Counted from the first letter of the stretch, positions 24,717-32,380 are shown. The stretch: 32,380 bases of DNA from Ferrovibrio terrae_B (GCF_943371255.1 NZ_CALRUC010000041.1:1-32380); one strand, 5' to 3'. The notes: generated by a model from the sequence alone, not told the origin. Program-made: numbers and translations.

Positions 24717-24732
24717 TTGACGTTGACGTAAA
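24717..24732. promoter_or_regulatory. candidate LiuR-type operator overlapping the MerR gene promoter
   Basis: The 16-base sequence TTGACGT-TG-ACGTAAA is an imperfect palindrome with perfect ACGT...ACGT cores. It resembles, from memory, the ACGT-containing palindromes reported for LiuR-type MerR regulators. Its first six bases, TTGACG, could be the -35 of a promoter with TAAGAC 17 bases on (24740-24745). Binding would then block transcription of the regulator. The hexamer TTGACG is repeated in tandem here (24717-24728). Confidence 0.55.
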
Positions 24733-24787
24733 CGGAAACTAAGACTCACTCCAACATCAAAACCGAGCCTTTAGGGAGGGCTTAGCC

Positions 24788-25243
24788 GTGTCGGACAACA
24801 AGACCTATACGATCACCGATCTGGCGCACGAATTCAAAGTCACGGCGCGCGCCATCCGCTTCTATGAAGACAAGGGCCTGCTGCATCCGTCCCGCCAGGG
24901 CATGATGCGGGTCTATGCCAAGCGCGACCGCGCCCGCCTGCTGCTGATCCTGCGCGGCAAGCGCCTGGGCTTCAGCCTGGCCGAAATCCGCGAGATGATC
25001 GACCTCTACGATCTGGGCGATGGCCGCATCGAGCAACTGACACTGACGCTGAAGCGCTCGCGCGACCGCCTCGCCGCCCTGGAAACCCAGCGCGAGGATA
25101 TCGAAGAGGCGATCACGCAACTGAAGCAGGATGTCCGTATCCTCGACGACTTCCTGAAGCTGAACCGTGACCGCACCGCCGCGGTGTCCTTCAAGGAATT
25201 CGTGCAGAGCCATAACACCCAGTTCGCCGCCGTGGCTGAATAA
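24788..25243 (+). CDS. MerR-family regulator, LiuR-like, of fatty acid or branched-chain acyl-CoA catabolism
   Basis: DNA-binding regulator of 151 residues. The MerR winged HTH spans about residues 6-75 (YTITDLAHEFKVTARAIRFYEDKGLL, then RVYAKRDRARLLLILRGKRLGFSL). A coiled-coil dimer helix follows at about 78-125, then a short C-terminal tail. The protein contains no cysteine, which rules out the metal- or redox-sensing MerR types. The start is GTG at 24788, with GGGAGGG 7 bases upstream. It leads the beta-oxidation genes on the same strand with an 85-base gap. LiuR-type members control leucine/isovalerate and fatty acid degradation and respond to acyl-CoA-related signals. That is known of the family and inferred here from context and the nearby palindrome. 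Confidence 0.9.
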   Translation: MSDNKTYTITDLAHEFKVTARAIRFYEDKGLLHPSRQGMMRVYAKRDRARLLLILRGKRLGFSLAEIREMIDLYDLGDGRIEQLTLTLKRSRDRLAALETQREDIEEAITQLKQDVRILDDFLKLNRDRTAAVSFKEFVQSHNTQFAAVAE

Positions 25244-25249
25244 GGCTGG

Positions 25250-25266
25250 CGCCGGTTCCCCCGGCG
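25250..25266 (+). terminator. GC-rich hairpin after the MerR gene (attenuator or weak terminator)
   Basis: Arms CGCCGG and CCGGCG with a five-base loop begin 7 bases after the MerR stop codon. No continuous U tract follows, only a T-rich stretch (TTTCTTCGTTTCT) at about 25277-25289. It may reduce read-through from the regulator into the thiolase operon. Confidence 0.35.
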
Positions 25267-25270
25267 TCCG

Positions 25271-25301
25271 CTGGAGTTTCTTCGTTTCTGAACCATATAA
25301 A
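25271..25301 (+). promoter_or_regulatory. possible promoter of the beta-oxidation operon with long spacer
   Basis: A TATAAA hexamer at 25296-25301 lies 28 bases before the thiolase start. The only upstream hexamer with any -35 character is CTGGAG at 25271-25276, a spacing of 19 bases. Such spacing is typical of MerR-activated promoters, but the -35 match is poor. Confidence 0.3.
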
Positions 25302-25328
25302 AATCCGTCCTCGCAAGGAGACATCGTC

Positions 25329-26468
25329 ATGATGCGCAACGTGGTGATTGCCGGCTATGCCCGCTCGCCTTTCACGCTGGCCCGCAAGGGCGCTCTCGCC
25401 AAGGTTCGCCCCGACGATCTCACCGCGCAGGTGATCAAGGCCCTGATCGAGCGTACCGGCGTTGACCCCAAGGCCATCGAGGATGTCATCGTCGGCTGCG
25501 CCTTCCCCGAGGGCGAACAGGGCCTCAACGTCGCCCGCCTGATCAGTTTCCTGGCCGGCATCCCGCAGGATGCGGCCGGCACCACGGTCAATCGCTTCTG
25601 CGGCTCCTCCATGCAGAGCATCCACCAGGCCGCCGGCGCCATCCAGATGAACGCCGGCGAGGCTTTCATCTGCGCCGGCGTCGAGAGCATGACCCGCGTG
25701 CCGATGGGCGGTTTCAACACCCTGCCCAACCCGAAGCTGCTGAAGGACTATCCGCAGGCCTATGTCTCGATGGGCATCACGGCGGAGAACCTGGCCAAGA
25801 AATACGGCATCGACCGCAAGGCGCAGGAGCAGATGGCCGTCGAAAGCCATGCCAAGGCGCTGGCCGCCCAGAAGGCCGGCAAGCTGAAGGACGAGATCGT
25901 TGCCATTGTGGACGGCAACAACCGCGTCGAGCTGGATGGCTGCATCCGCCCGGACACCACCGCGGAGGGCCTTGCAGGCCTCAATCCGGCCTTCGATGAA
26001 AAGGGCACCGTCACAGCCGGCACCTCCTCGCCGCTGACCGATGGCGCCTCGGCCACGCTGGTCTGCTCGGAAGATTTCGCCAAGGCCCATGGCCTCAAGG
26101 TGCTGGCCCGCATCAAGTCGGTGGCGGTTGCCGGCTGTGCGCCGGAAATGATGGGCATCGGTCCGGTGCCGGCCACCAAGAAGGCGCTGGAGCGCGCCGG
26201 GCTGAAGCTGGGCGATATCGACATCATCGAGCTGAACGAAGCCTTCGGCGCCCAGGCGCTGGCCTGCGTCGCTGAAGCCAAATACGACATGAAGAAGGTG
26301 AATCTGGACGGCGGCGCCATCGCACTGGGCCATCCGATGGGTGCCACCGGCGCGCGCATCACCGGCAAGGCCGCGTCGCTGCTGAAGCGCGAAGGCAAGC
26401 AGTTCGCGCTGGCCACCCAGTGCATCGGCGGCGGTCAGGGCATCGCCACCGTCCTGGAAGCCGTCTAA
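25329..26468 (+). CDS. fadA: acetyl-CoA acyltransferase (thiolase, FadA-like)
   Basis: Thiolase of 379 residues that cleaves 3-ketoacyl-CoA with CoA to acetyl-CoA and a shortened acyl-CoA. The nucleophilic cysteine is C91 in NRFCGSSMQS. The active-site His is H335 in GGAIALGHPMGATGAR, and the second cysteine is C365 in CIGGGQG; all are intact. AAGGAG lies 8 bases before the ATG at 25329. A second ATG follows directly. The open frame upstream of this ATG belongs to the regulator region. It is followed after 22 bases by the bifunctional FadB gene. The two products would form the multienzyme beta-oxidation unit. Confidence 0.94.
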   Translation: MMRNVVIAGYARSPFTLARKGALAKVRPDDLTAQVIKALIERTGVDPKAIEDVIVGCAFPEGEQGLNVARLISFLAGIPQDAAGTTVNRFCGSSMQSIHQAAGAIQMNAGEAFICAGVESMTRVPMGGFNTLPNPKLLKDYPQAYVSMGITAENLAKKYGIDRKAQEQMAVESHAKALAAQKAGKLKDEIVAIVDGNNRVELDGCIRPDTTAEGLAGLNPAFDEKGTVTAGTSSPLTDGASATLVCSEDFAKAHGLKVLARIKSVAVAGCAPEMMGIGPVPATKKALERAGLKLGDIDIIELNEAFGAQALACVAEAKYDMKKVNLDGGAIALGHPMGATGARITGKAASLLKREGKQFALATQCIGGGQGIATVLEAV

Positions 26469-26490
26469 GTCGCACCGGAGCAGTCAGATC

Positions 26491-28809
26491 ATGACCGAGA
26501 TCAAGAAAGTCGCGGTGATCGGCGCCGGCGTGATGGGGTCCGGCATCGCCGCCCATGTCGCCAATGCCGGCATTCCCGTCATCCTGCTGGATATCGTGCC
26601 GACCGGTGCGAATGACCGCAGCGCGCTGGCCAAGGGCGCCATCGACAAGATGCTGAAGACCAAGCCCGCTCCCTTCATGCATCCGCGCGTCGCCAAGCTG
26701 GTGACGGCGGGCAATCTGGAAGACGACCTCGACAAGCTGGCCGATGTGGACTGGATCTGCGAGGCGATCATCGAGAATGTCGAGCTGAAGCGGAAGCTCT
26801 ATGCCCAGCTGGAGCAGAAGCGCAAAGCCGGCTCCATCGTCACCTCGAACACCTCGACGATCCCGCTCGACCTGCTCACTGAAGGTCTGCCCGACAGTTT
26901 CGCCGCCGATTTCGCGGTGACGCATTTCTTCAATCCGCCGCGCTACATGCGCCTGTTCGAGCTGGTGAAGGGCCCCAAGACCAAGCCCGGCGTGATCGAC
27001 GCGCTGCGCCAGTTCGGTGACGTCAAGCTCGGCAAGGAAGTGGTCGACTGCAAGGACCGTCCGGGCTTCATCGCCAACCGCATCGGCATCTACTGGTCCA
27101 CGGTCGCCACCGCGCTGGCCTATGACATGGGGCTGACGGTCGAGGAAGCCGACAGCATCGTCGGCAAGCCGATGGGCATTCCCAAGACCGGCATCTTCGG
27201 CCTGGCCGATCTCACCGGCATCGATCTCGGCCCCTATGTGGTCGGCTCGATGCTGAAGACCCTGCCCAAGACCGACGCGCTGCATCAGTTCTACAAGGCA
27301 GATCATCCGCTGAATGCCCTGATGCAGAAGCTGATCAAGGACGGCTATACCGGCCGCAAGGGCAAGGGCGGCTTCTACCGCAACAAGGGCAAGGAAGCGC
27401 TCGATCTCAAGACCGGCGAATTCCGCGCCACCAAGCGCGCCAATCTCGACTCCGCCAAGGTGGCCCGCAAAGGCCTGCGCGCGCTGGTCGAGCATCCCGA
27501 CAAGGGCGGCCAGTATGCCTGGGGTGTCGCCAGCCGCGTGCTGAGCTATGCCGCCGATCTGGTACCGGAGATCGTCGACGACATCCTCGCCGTCGATCTG
27601 GCGATGAAGACCGGCTACGCCTGGAAATACGGCCCGTTCGAGCAGATCGACCAGCTCGGCACACAATGGTTTGCCGATAAGCTGAAAGCGGCGGGCATGC
27701 CGATCCCGAAGATGGTGGAGGTTGCCGCTGGCCGGCCCTTCTACAAGGAAGAAAACGGCAAAGCCTGGCGCCTCACCACCAAGGGCGACTATGCCGAGAT
27801 CGTCGTGGCACCCGGCGCCTGGATGCTGGCCGACATGAAACGCGGCAAGCAGCCGATCGCATCCAACAAGGGCGCCAGCCTGTGGGATGTCGGCGATGGC
27901 GTCGCCTGCCTGGAATTCCACACCAAGATGAATGCGGTGGATGCCGACATCATCACCATGGTGAAGGAGGCCGCCAAGATCGACAAGAAGGGCTTCAAGG
28001 CGCTGATCATCGGTTCCGACTCCGACAACTTCTCGGTCGGCGCCAATGTGGGCATCGCGCTGTTCCAGGCCAATATCGCCATGTGGCCTGCCATCGAGCA
28101 GGGCATCAGCGAAGGCCAGGATGCCTATATGAAGCTGAAATATGCGCCCTTCCCGGTCGTGTCGGCGGTGGCCGGCATGGCGCTGGGCGGCGGCTGCGAA
28201 ATCACGCTGCATTCCTCGGCCATCCAGGCCCATGCCGAAAGCTATATGGGTCTGGTGGAAGTGGGCGTCGGCGTCATCCCCGGCTGGGGCGGCTGCAAGG
28301 AGCTGATCACCCGCGCGATCACCAACAAGAAGCGTCCCGGTGGCCCGATGCCGGCGCTGGCCCAGGTGTTCGAGGCGATCTCGACCGCCAAGGTGGCGAC
28401 CTCCGCCATGGAAGCGCGCGACATGCTGATCCTGCGCGAGAGCGACGGCATCACCATGAACCGCCGCCGCCTGCTGGCCGATGCCAAGGCCAAAGCGCTG
28501 AAGCTGGCGGAAGACTACAAGCCGCCGGTGCCGGTGGAAATCAGCCTGCCGGGCCCGACCGCCAAGGCAGCGATGAGCCTGGCCGTGGAGGGCTTCTTCC
28601 AGCAGGGCAAGGCCACCAAGCATGACGTGGTGGTGTCTGGTGCGCTGGCCAATGTGGTCTCGGGTGGCAACACCGATATCACCGAGGTGATCACCGAGAA
28701 GAAGCTGCTGGAACTGGAACGCGAGAACTTCATGGCGCTGATCAAGACCAACGCCACGCTGGACCGCATCGAACACATGCTCACCAAGGGCAAGCCGCTG
28801 CGCAATTAA
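26491..28809 (+). CDS. fadB: bifunctional 3-hydroxyacyl-CoA dehydrogenase / enoyl-CoA hydratase
   Basis: Cytoplasmic 772-residue enzyme catalysing hydration and the NAD-dependent oxidation step of beta-oxidation. The dehydrogenase part is N-terminal. Its NAD motif VAVIGAGVMGSGIA is at residues 8-20, and the catalytic dyad is H145 (THFFNPP) and E157 (LFELVKG). The crotonase part is C-terminal from about residue 470, with the oxyanion-hole GMALGGGCEI. Both catalytic glutamates, E570 and E590 (GLVEVGVG), are present. This order is opposite to E. coli FadB, where hydratase comes first, but is common in proteobacteria. It lies between the thiolase (22-base gap) and an acyl-CoA dehydrogenase (24-base gap), so it is part of one operon. 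Confidence 0.96.
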   Translation: MTEIKKVAVIGAGVMGSGIAAHVANAGIPVILLDIVPTGANDRSALAKGAIDKMLKTKPAPFMHPRVAKLVTAGNLEDDLDKLADVDWICEAIIENVELKRKLYAQLEQKRKAGSIVTSNTSTIPLDLLTEGLPDSFAADFAVTHFFNPPRYMRLFELVKGPKTKPGVIDALRQFGDVKLGKEVVDCKDRPGFIANRIGIYWSTVATALAYDMGLTVEEADSIVGKPMGIPKTGIFGLADLTGIDLGPYVVGSMLKTLPKTDALHQFYKADHPLNALMQKLIKDGYTGRKGKGGFYRNKGKEALDLKTGEFRATKRANLDSAKVARKGLRALVEHPDKGGQYAWGVASRVLSYAADLVPEIVDDILAVDLAMKTGYAWKYGPFEQIDQLGTQWFADKLKAAGMPIPKMVEVAAGRPFYKEENGKAWRLTTKGDYAEIVVAPGAWMLADMKRGKQPIASNKGASLWDVGDGVACLEFHTKMNAVDADIITMVKEAAKIDKKGFKALIIGSDSDNFSVGANVGIALFQANIAMWPAIEQGISEGQDAYMKLKYAPFPVVSAVAGMALGGGCEITLHSSAIQAHAESYMGLVEVGVGVIPGWGGCKELITRAITNKKRPGGPMPALAQVFEAISTAKVATSAMEARDMLILRESDGITMNRRRLLADAKAKALKLAEDYKPPVPVEISLPGPTAKAAMSLAVEGFFQQGKATKHDVVVSGALANVVSGGNTDITEVITEKKLLELERENFMALIKTNATLDRIEHMLTKGKPLRN

Positions 28810-28833
28810 GCAGCGTCAAGGGAGACCAAGGCC

Positions 28834-30627
28834 ATGCCGAGCTATACCGCCCCGATCAAGGACTTCCAGTTCGTGCTGCACGATGTGCTGCAGATGGAAA
28901 AAATGAGCAACCAGCTGGGCTTCACCGATGCCAGCCGCGACGTGATCGATGCCGTGCTGGAAGAAGCCGGCAAGTTCATGAGCGAGGTCACCGCGCCACT
29001 CAACCGCGTCGGCGATCTGGAAGGCTGCAAGTGGGACAACGGCGTGGTCACCACGCCGACCGGTTTCAAGGAAGCCTACAAGCAGTATTGCGAAGCCGGC
29101 TGGGGCGGCCTGACGGCGGAAGAAAAATACGGCGGCCAGGGCCTGCCCCATGTGCTGGGCATCGCCATGGCCGAAATCCAGTCCTCGGCCAATATGGCCT
29201 TCGCCATGTATCCCGGCCTGACCCATGGCGCCTATGAGGCGCTGCTGCGGCATGGCTCGGAAGAGCAGAAAGACATGTATCTGCCCAATATGGCGTCGGG
29301 CAAATGGACCGGCACCATGAACCTGACCGAGCCGCATTGCGGCACCGATCTTGGCCTGATGCGCACCAAGGCCGAACCGCAGGCCGATGGCAGCTACCTG
29401 ATCTCCGGCACCAAGATCTTCATCTCGGCCGGCGAACACGACATGGCCGAGAACATCATCCATCTGGTGCTGGCCAAGATTCCCGGCGGCCCCGAAGGCA
29501 TCAAGGGCGTCAGCCTGTTCGTAGTGCCGAAATTCCTGGTCAATGCCGATGGCTCGCTCGGCGCCCGCAACGGCGTCAGCTGCGGCTCGATCGAGCACAA
29601 GATGGGCATCCACGGCAATTCCACCTGCGTGCTGAATTACGACAATGCCAAGGGCTGGCTGGTCGGCCAGATGCACAAGGGCATGCAGGCGATGTTCGTG
29701 ATGATGAATGCCGCCCGCCTCGGCGTCGGTGTGCAGGGCCTGAGCCAGGCCGAGGTCGCCTACCAGAACGCACTGACCTATGCCAATGACCGCCTGCAGG
29801 GCCGCGCCATCACCGGCACCAAGGCGCCGGACAAGCCCGCCGATCCGATCATCGTGCATCCCGATATCCGGCGCATGCTGATGACCATCAAGGCCTTCGT
29901 CGAGGGCAGTCGCGCGCTGGCGCTGTGGACCGGCATCGAGCTTGATGTCGCCGCCAAGCATCCCGATGCCGAGCGCCGGCAGGAAGCCGACGACCTGGTC
30001 GCCTTCCTCACCCCGATGGTGAAGGCCTATATGACCGATTACGGCTACCAGTGCGCCACCATGGCCCAGCAGGTCTATGGCGGCCATGGCTATATCGCCG
30101 AATGGGGCATGGAGCAGTTCGTGCGCGATGCCCGCATCGCCATGATCTATGAAGGCGCCAACGGCATCCAGGCGCTCGATCTGGTCGGCCGCAAACTGCC
30201 GACCGGCATCGGCCGCCTCGCCCGCCGCTTCTTCCATCCGGTCTCCAGCTTCATCGAAGAGAAGATGATGGACCCCGGCATCGGCAAGGATTTCGTCATG
30301 CCACTGGCGAAAGCCTTTGCCCGCCTGCAGACCGCCACCGCCGTGGTGAGCGAGCGCGGCATGAAGAATCCGGACGAGGCCGGTGCTGCCTCCTGGGATT
30401 ACCTCAACCTCTTCGCGCTCGTCTCACTTGGCTACATGTGGGCGAAGATGGCCGCCGTGGCCAAGCAGAAGCTGGCCGCTGGCGAGGGCGACAAGGACTT
30501 CTTCGAGACCAAGCTGATCACCGCCCGCTTCTTCATGGACCGCATGCTGCCCGATACGGCAGCCCAGCTGGCCAAGATCCAGGCCGGCAGCGAGAGCACC
30601 ATGATGCTGAAGGCCGCCAATTTCTGA
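28834..30627 (+). CDS. acyl-CoA dehydrogenase with extra C-terminal domain
   Basis: A 597-residue acyl-CoA dehydrogenase, longer than the ~380-residue standard because of an additional C-terminal domain of roughly 130 residues (Acyl-CoA_dh_C type). The N-terminal helical part opens MPSYTAPIKDFQFVLHDVL, typical of this subfamily. The FAD/substrate loop is MNLTEPHCGTDLGLMRTKA, and the base is E440 in IYEGANGIQALDLVG. It oxidises an acyl-CoA to enoyl-CoA with electron transfer to ETF. It is third in the beta-oxidation operon, 49 bases before a second dehydrogenase of different type. A short hairpin lies between the two genes. The chain-length preference is not readable; this subfamily usually handles medium to long chains. 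Confidence 0.95.
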   Translation: MPSYTAPIKDFQFVLHDVLQMEKMSNQLGFTDASRDVIDAVLEEAGKFMSEVTAPLNRVGDLEGCKWDNGVVTTPTGFKEAYKQYCEAGWGGLTAEEKYGGQGLPHVLGIAMAEIQSSANMAFAMYPGLTHGAYEALLRHGSEEQKDMYLPNMASGKWTGTMNLTEPHCGTDLGLMRTKAEPQADGSYLISGTKIFISAGEHDMAENIIHLVLAKIPGGPEGIKGVSLFVVPKFLVNADGSLGARNGVSCGSIEHKMGIHGNSTCVLNYDNAKGWLVGQMHKGMQAMFVMMNAARLGVGVQGLSQAEVAYQNALTYANDRLQGRAITGTKAPDKPADPIIVHPDIRRMLMTIKAFVEGSRALALWTGIELDVAAKHPDAERRQEADDLVAFLTPMVKAYMTDYGYQCATMAQQVYGGHGYIAEWGMEQFVRDARIAMIYEGANGIQALDLVGRKLPTGIGRLARRFFHPVSSFIEEKMMDPGIGKDFVMPLAKAFARLQTATAVVSERGMKNPDEAGAASWDYLNLFALVSLGYMWAKMAAVAKQKLAAGEGDKDFFETKLITARFFMDRMLPDTAAQLAKIQAGSESTMMLKAANF

Positions 30628-30635
30628 CCATGCAA

Positions 30636-30652
30636 GCCATGCAGTGCATGGC
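30636..30652 (+). promoter_or_regulatory. intercistronic hairpin between the two acyl-CoA dehydrogenase genes
   Basis: Perfect 7-base arms GCCATGC and GCATGGC with a 3-base loop follow a CCATGCA direct repeat at 30628. No U tract is present, so it is more likely an mRNA processing or stability element than a terminator. Confidence 0.35.
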
Positions 30653-30676
30653 CCAAGTCTAGGAGGAAACCAACGA

Positions 30677-31825
30677 ATGACCGAATACGGCATCCCGCGC
30701 AGCGTCTATGGTGACGACCATCAGATGTTCCGCGACGCGGCGCGCAAATTCTTTGAGCGCGAAGTCGTGCCCCACCATGCCAAATGGGAAGAAGATGGCG
30801 TGGTGCCCAAGGAAATCTGGCGCAAGGCCGGCGAGAACGGCTTCCTCTGCGCCACCATGCCGGAAGAATACGGCGGCTCCGGCGTCGACCGGCTCTATTC
30901 GGCCATCCTGATGGAAGAACAGGCCTATACCGGCTGCACCGGTCCGGGCTTTTCGCTGCATTCCGACATCGTCGCACCCTATATCCTCGCCTATGGCTCG
31001 GAAGAGCAGAAAAAGAAGTGGCTGCCGAAAATGGCGACCGGCGAAGTGATCGGCGCCATCGCCATGACCGAGCCCAGCGGCGGCAGCGATCTGCAGGCGG
31101 TAAAAACCACCGCGATCCGCGACGGCAATGAATTCGTCATCAACGGCCAGAAGACCTTCATCACCAACGGCCAGAATGCCGATCTGGTCATTGTCGTGAC
31201 CAAGACCGACCCCAAGCAGGGCGCCAAGGGCACCACGCTGTTCCTGGTGGAAGCCGGCCGCGAGGGCTTCACCAAGGGCCGCAATCTCGAAAAGCTCGGC
31301 ATGAAGGCGCAGGATACCTCCGAGCTGTTCTTCGCCGATGTGCGCGTGCCACCGGAAAACATGCTGGGCGGCGAAGGCCAGGGCTTCTTCTACCTGATGC
31401 AGGAACTGGCCTGGGAGCGGCTGCAGATCGCCATCATGGCGGTGGCCGGCTGCGAGGCCGCGCTGAAATGGACCATCGACTATACCCGCGAGCGCAAGGC
31501 GTTCGGAAAGTCGGTCATCGATTTCCAGAACACCAAATTCGAGCTGGCGGAGATGAAGACCGAGACGCAGATCGCCCGCGTCTTCGTCGACCAGTGCATT
31601 GCCATGGTGGCCGAGCACAAGCTGGATGTCGCCACCGCGGCGATGGCGAAATACTGGTGCAGCGACCTGCAGTGCAAGATTCTCGACCGCTGCCTGCAGC
31701 TGTTCGGTGGCTACGGCTTCATGTGGGAATATCCGATCACCCGCGCCTATGCCGATGCCCGCGTGCAGCGCATCTATGGCGGTACCAACGAGATCATGAA
31801 GGAAATCATCAGCCGTACTTTGTAA
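30677..31825 (+). CDS. acyl-CoA dehydrogenase, long-chain/isovaleryl-type active site
   Basis: A 382-residue acyl-CoA dehydrogenase. The FAD/substrate loop is IAMTEPSGGSDLQAVKTTA. The late position used by short- and medium-chain enzymes is Gly here (IYGGTNEIM). Instead a Glu sits at E247 in ELAWERLQIA, where long-chain and isovaleryl-CoA dehydrogenases place their catalytic base, so this is the more probable type. The opening YGDDHQMFRDAARKFFEREV is also of that type. AGGAGG lies 9-10 bases before the ATG at 30677; an upstream ATG in the same frame has no such site. It is fourth in the beta-oxidation operon. With a LiuR-like regulator nearby, isovaleryl-CoA or another branched acyl-CoA is a candidate substrate (inference). 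Confidence 0.95.
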   Translation: MTEYGIPRSVYGDDHQMFRDAARKFFEREVVPHHAKWEEDGVVPKEIWRKAGENGFLCATMPEEYGGSGVDRLYSAILMEEQAYTGCTGPGFSLHSDIVAPYILAYGSEEQKKKWLPKMATGEVIGAIAMTEPSGGSDLQAVKTTAIRDGNEFVINGQKTFITNGQNADLVIVVTKTDPKQGAKGTTLFLVEAGREGFTKGRNLEKLGMKAQDTSELFFADVRVPPENMLGGEGQGFFYLMQELAWERLQIAIMAVAGCEAALKWTIDYTRERKAFGKSVIDFQNTKFELAEMKTETQIARVFVDQCIAMVAEHKLDVATAAMAKYWCSDLQCKILDRCLQLFGGYGFMWEYPITRAYADARVQRIYGGTNEIMKEIISRTL

Positions 31826-31882
31826 CTGGCTTTGCAAGACCCCGGGTATCCGGCGAAAACACGTACACAAGGGAGAGAGATC

Positions 31883-32380
31883 ATGACCGAAGCCTTCATC
31901 TATGACGCCGTGCGCACGCCGCGCGGCAAGGGCCGCGCCAGCGGTGCCCTGCATGAGGTCACCCCGATGCGGCTGGCCACCACGGCGCTGGAAGCCGTGC
32001 GCGACCGCAACGGCCTGGATACCTCTCTCGTCGATGACGTGGTGCTTGGCTGCGTCATGCCGGTGGGTGAACAGGGCTCGGATATCGCCCGCGTCGCCGT
32101 GATCCAGTCGGGCTATGCCGAGACCACAGCCGGCGTGCAGATCAACCGTTTCTGCGCCTCGGGTCTGGAAGCCTGCAACATGGCGGCCGCGCAGGTGATG
32201 TCTGGGCAGTCGCAGATGGCGATCGGCGGCGGCGTCGAGAGCATGAGCCGGGTGCCGATGGGCTCCGATGGCGGCGCCTGGGCCACCGACCCGGCCGTGG
32301 CGATGCCGACCTCTGTCGTGCCGCAGGGCATTTCGGCCGATCTGATCGCCACCAAGTATGGCTTCAGCCGCGACGATGTC
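31883..32380 (+). CDS. acetyl-CoA C-acetyltransferase (second thiolase), cut by window edge
   Basis: The first 166 residues of a second thiolase; the C-terminus lies beyond the window. The nucleophilic cysteine is C91 in NRFCASGLEACN, and VESMSRVPMGS follows in the usual place. The start ATG at 31883 has GGGAGAGAG about 3-11 bases upstream. It ends the operon part that is visible, 57 bases after the dehydrogenase. The N-terminal sequence (YDAVRTPRGKGRASGALHEVTP) differs from the thiolase at 25329, so it is a second isozyme and not a recent duplicate. Confidence 0.94.
   Translation, partial: MTEAFIYDAVRTPRGKGRASGALHEVTPMRLATTALEAVRDRNGLDTSLVDDVVLGCVMPVGEQGSDIARVAVIQSGYAETTAGVQINRFCASGLEACNMAAAQVMSGQSQMAIGGGVESMSRVPMGSDGGAWATDPAVAMPTSVVPQGISADLIATKYGFSRDDV

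Noticed and set aside
24788..25243. Metal- or redox-sensing MerR regulator.
   Set aside because: The protein has no cysteine at all, and the neighbours are fatty acid oxidation genes rather than transporters or stress genes.
25167..25328. N-terminal extension of the first thiolase starting inside the MerR gene.
   Set aside because: The extension reads as out-of-frame regulator sequence, and a good AAGGAG site selects the ATG at 25329.
26359..28776. An open frame of about 805 codons on the strand opposite fadB, and similar long frames opposite pgm (6269-8041) and across the TctC-LysR region (1220-3034).
   Set aside because: They mirror real genes with full catalytic motifs, have histidine-, glutamine- and arginine-rich composition typical of antisense frames in GC-rich DNA, and lack ribosome sites.
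1..32380. CRISPR array, tRNA, rRNA, insertion sequence or prophage segment.
   Set aside because: No regularly spaced repeats, cloverleaf sequence, transposase or phage protein was found; composition and codon style appear even along the window.

Overview
The window is about 32 kb of GC-rich, densely coding chromosomal DNA. Gene content and style point to a free-living heterotrophic alphaproteobacterium, probably Rhodospirillales-like: a Bug-type receptor, a TIGR02186/TauE pair, a DUF1194 protein, FadB with the dehydrogenase domain first, GTG starts and purine-rich ribosome sites. That placement is inference; no rRNA or tRNA is present to confirm it. I saw no insertion sequence, CRISPR array, phage gene or attachment site, and no gene-free stretch longer than about 170 bases.

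Layout. (1) 1-2881, minus strand: a LysR regulator, a Bug/TctC periplasmic binding protein and an ArgE-like M20 deacetylase cut by the window edge. (2) 2967-5212: a UbiH/Coq6-type flavin hydroxylase (minus) divergent from a secreted DUF1194 protein (plus). (3) 5380-9698, plus: a sugar-phosphate block of glpX, pgm and pgi. (4) 9769-13500: a protein with a degenerate class III nucleotide-cyclase fold (plus) converges on an ATGA-coupled pair of unrecognised cytosolic proteins (minus). This is the least explained part of the window. (5) 13580-15297: a Nudix hydrolase divergent from a cytochrome P450. (6) 15404-17329: a CHASE3 histidine kinase and a stand-alone receiver, closed by a bidirectional terminator. 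(7) 17397-22316, minus: a form II molybdopterin hydroxylase large subunit without its partner subunits, an MFS transporter and an acyl-CoA dehydrogenase. (8) 22416-24620, minus: a TIGR02186 membrane-anchored protein overlapping a TauE/SafE exporter, then a Mpo1-like (DUF962) membrane protein. (9) 24788 to the end, plus: a LiuR-like MerR regulator followed by a beta-oxidation gene set (thiolase, bifunctional FadB, two acyl-CoA dehydrogenases, second thiolase cut by the window edge).

How the genes work together. Region 9 encodes every step from acyl-CoA to acetyl-CoA and has an imperfect palindrome over the putative regulator promoter, so autoregulation is likely. The Mpo1-like gene shares that intergenic region and may belong to the same lipid programme. 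Region 3 links fructose-6-phosphate, glucose-6-phosphate and glucose-1-phosphate and so serves gluconeogenesis and polysaccharide precursor supply. Region 1 looks like a small regulated uptake and deacylation unit. Best candidates for new biology are the cyclase-like protein, the coupled unknown pair beside it, and the TIGR02186/TauE pair.
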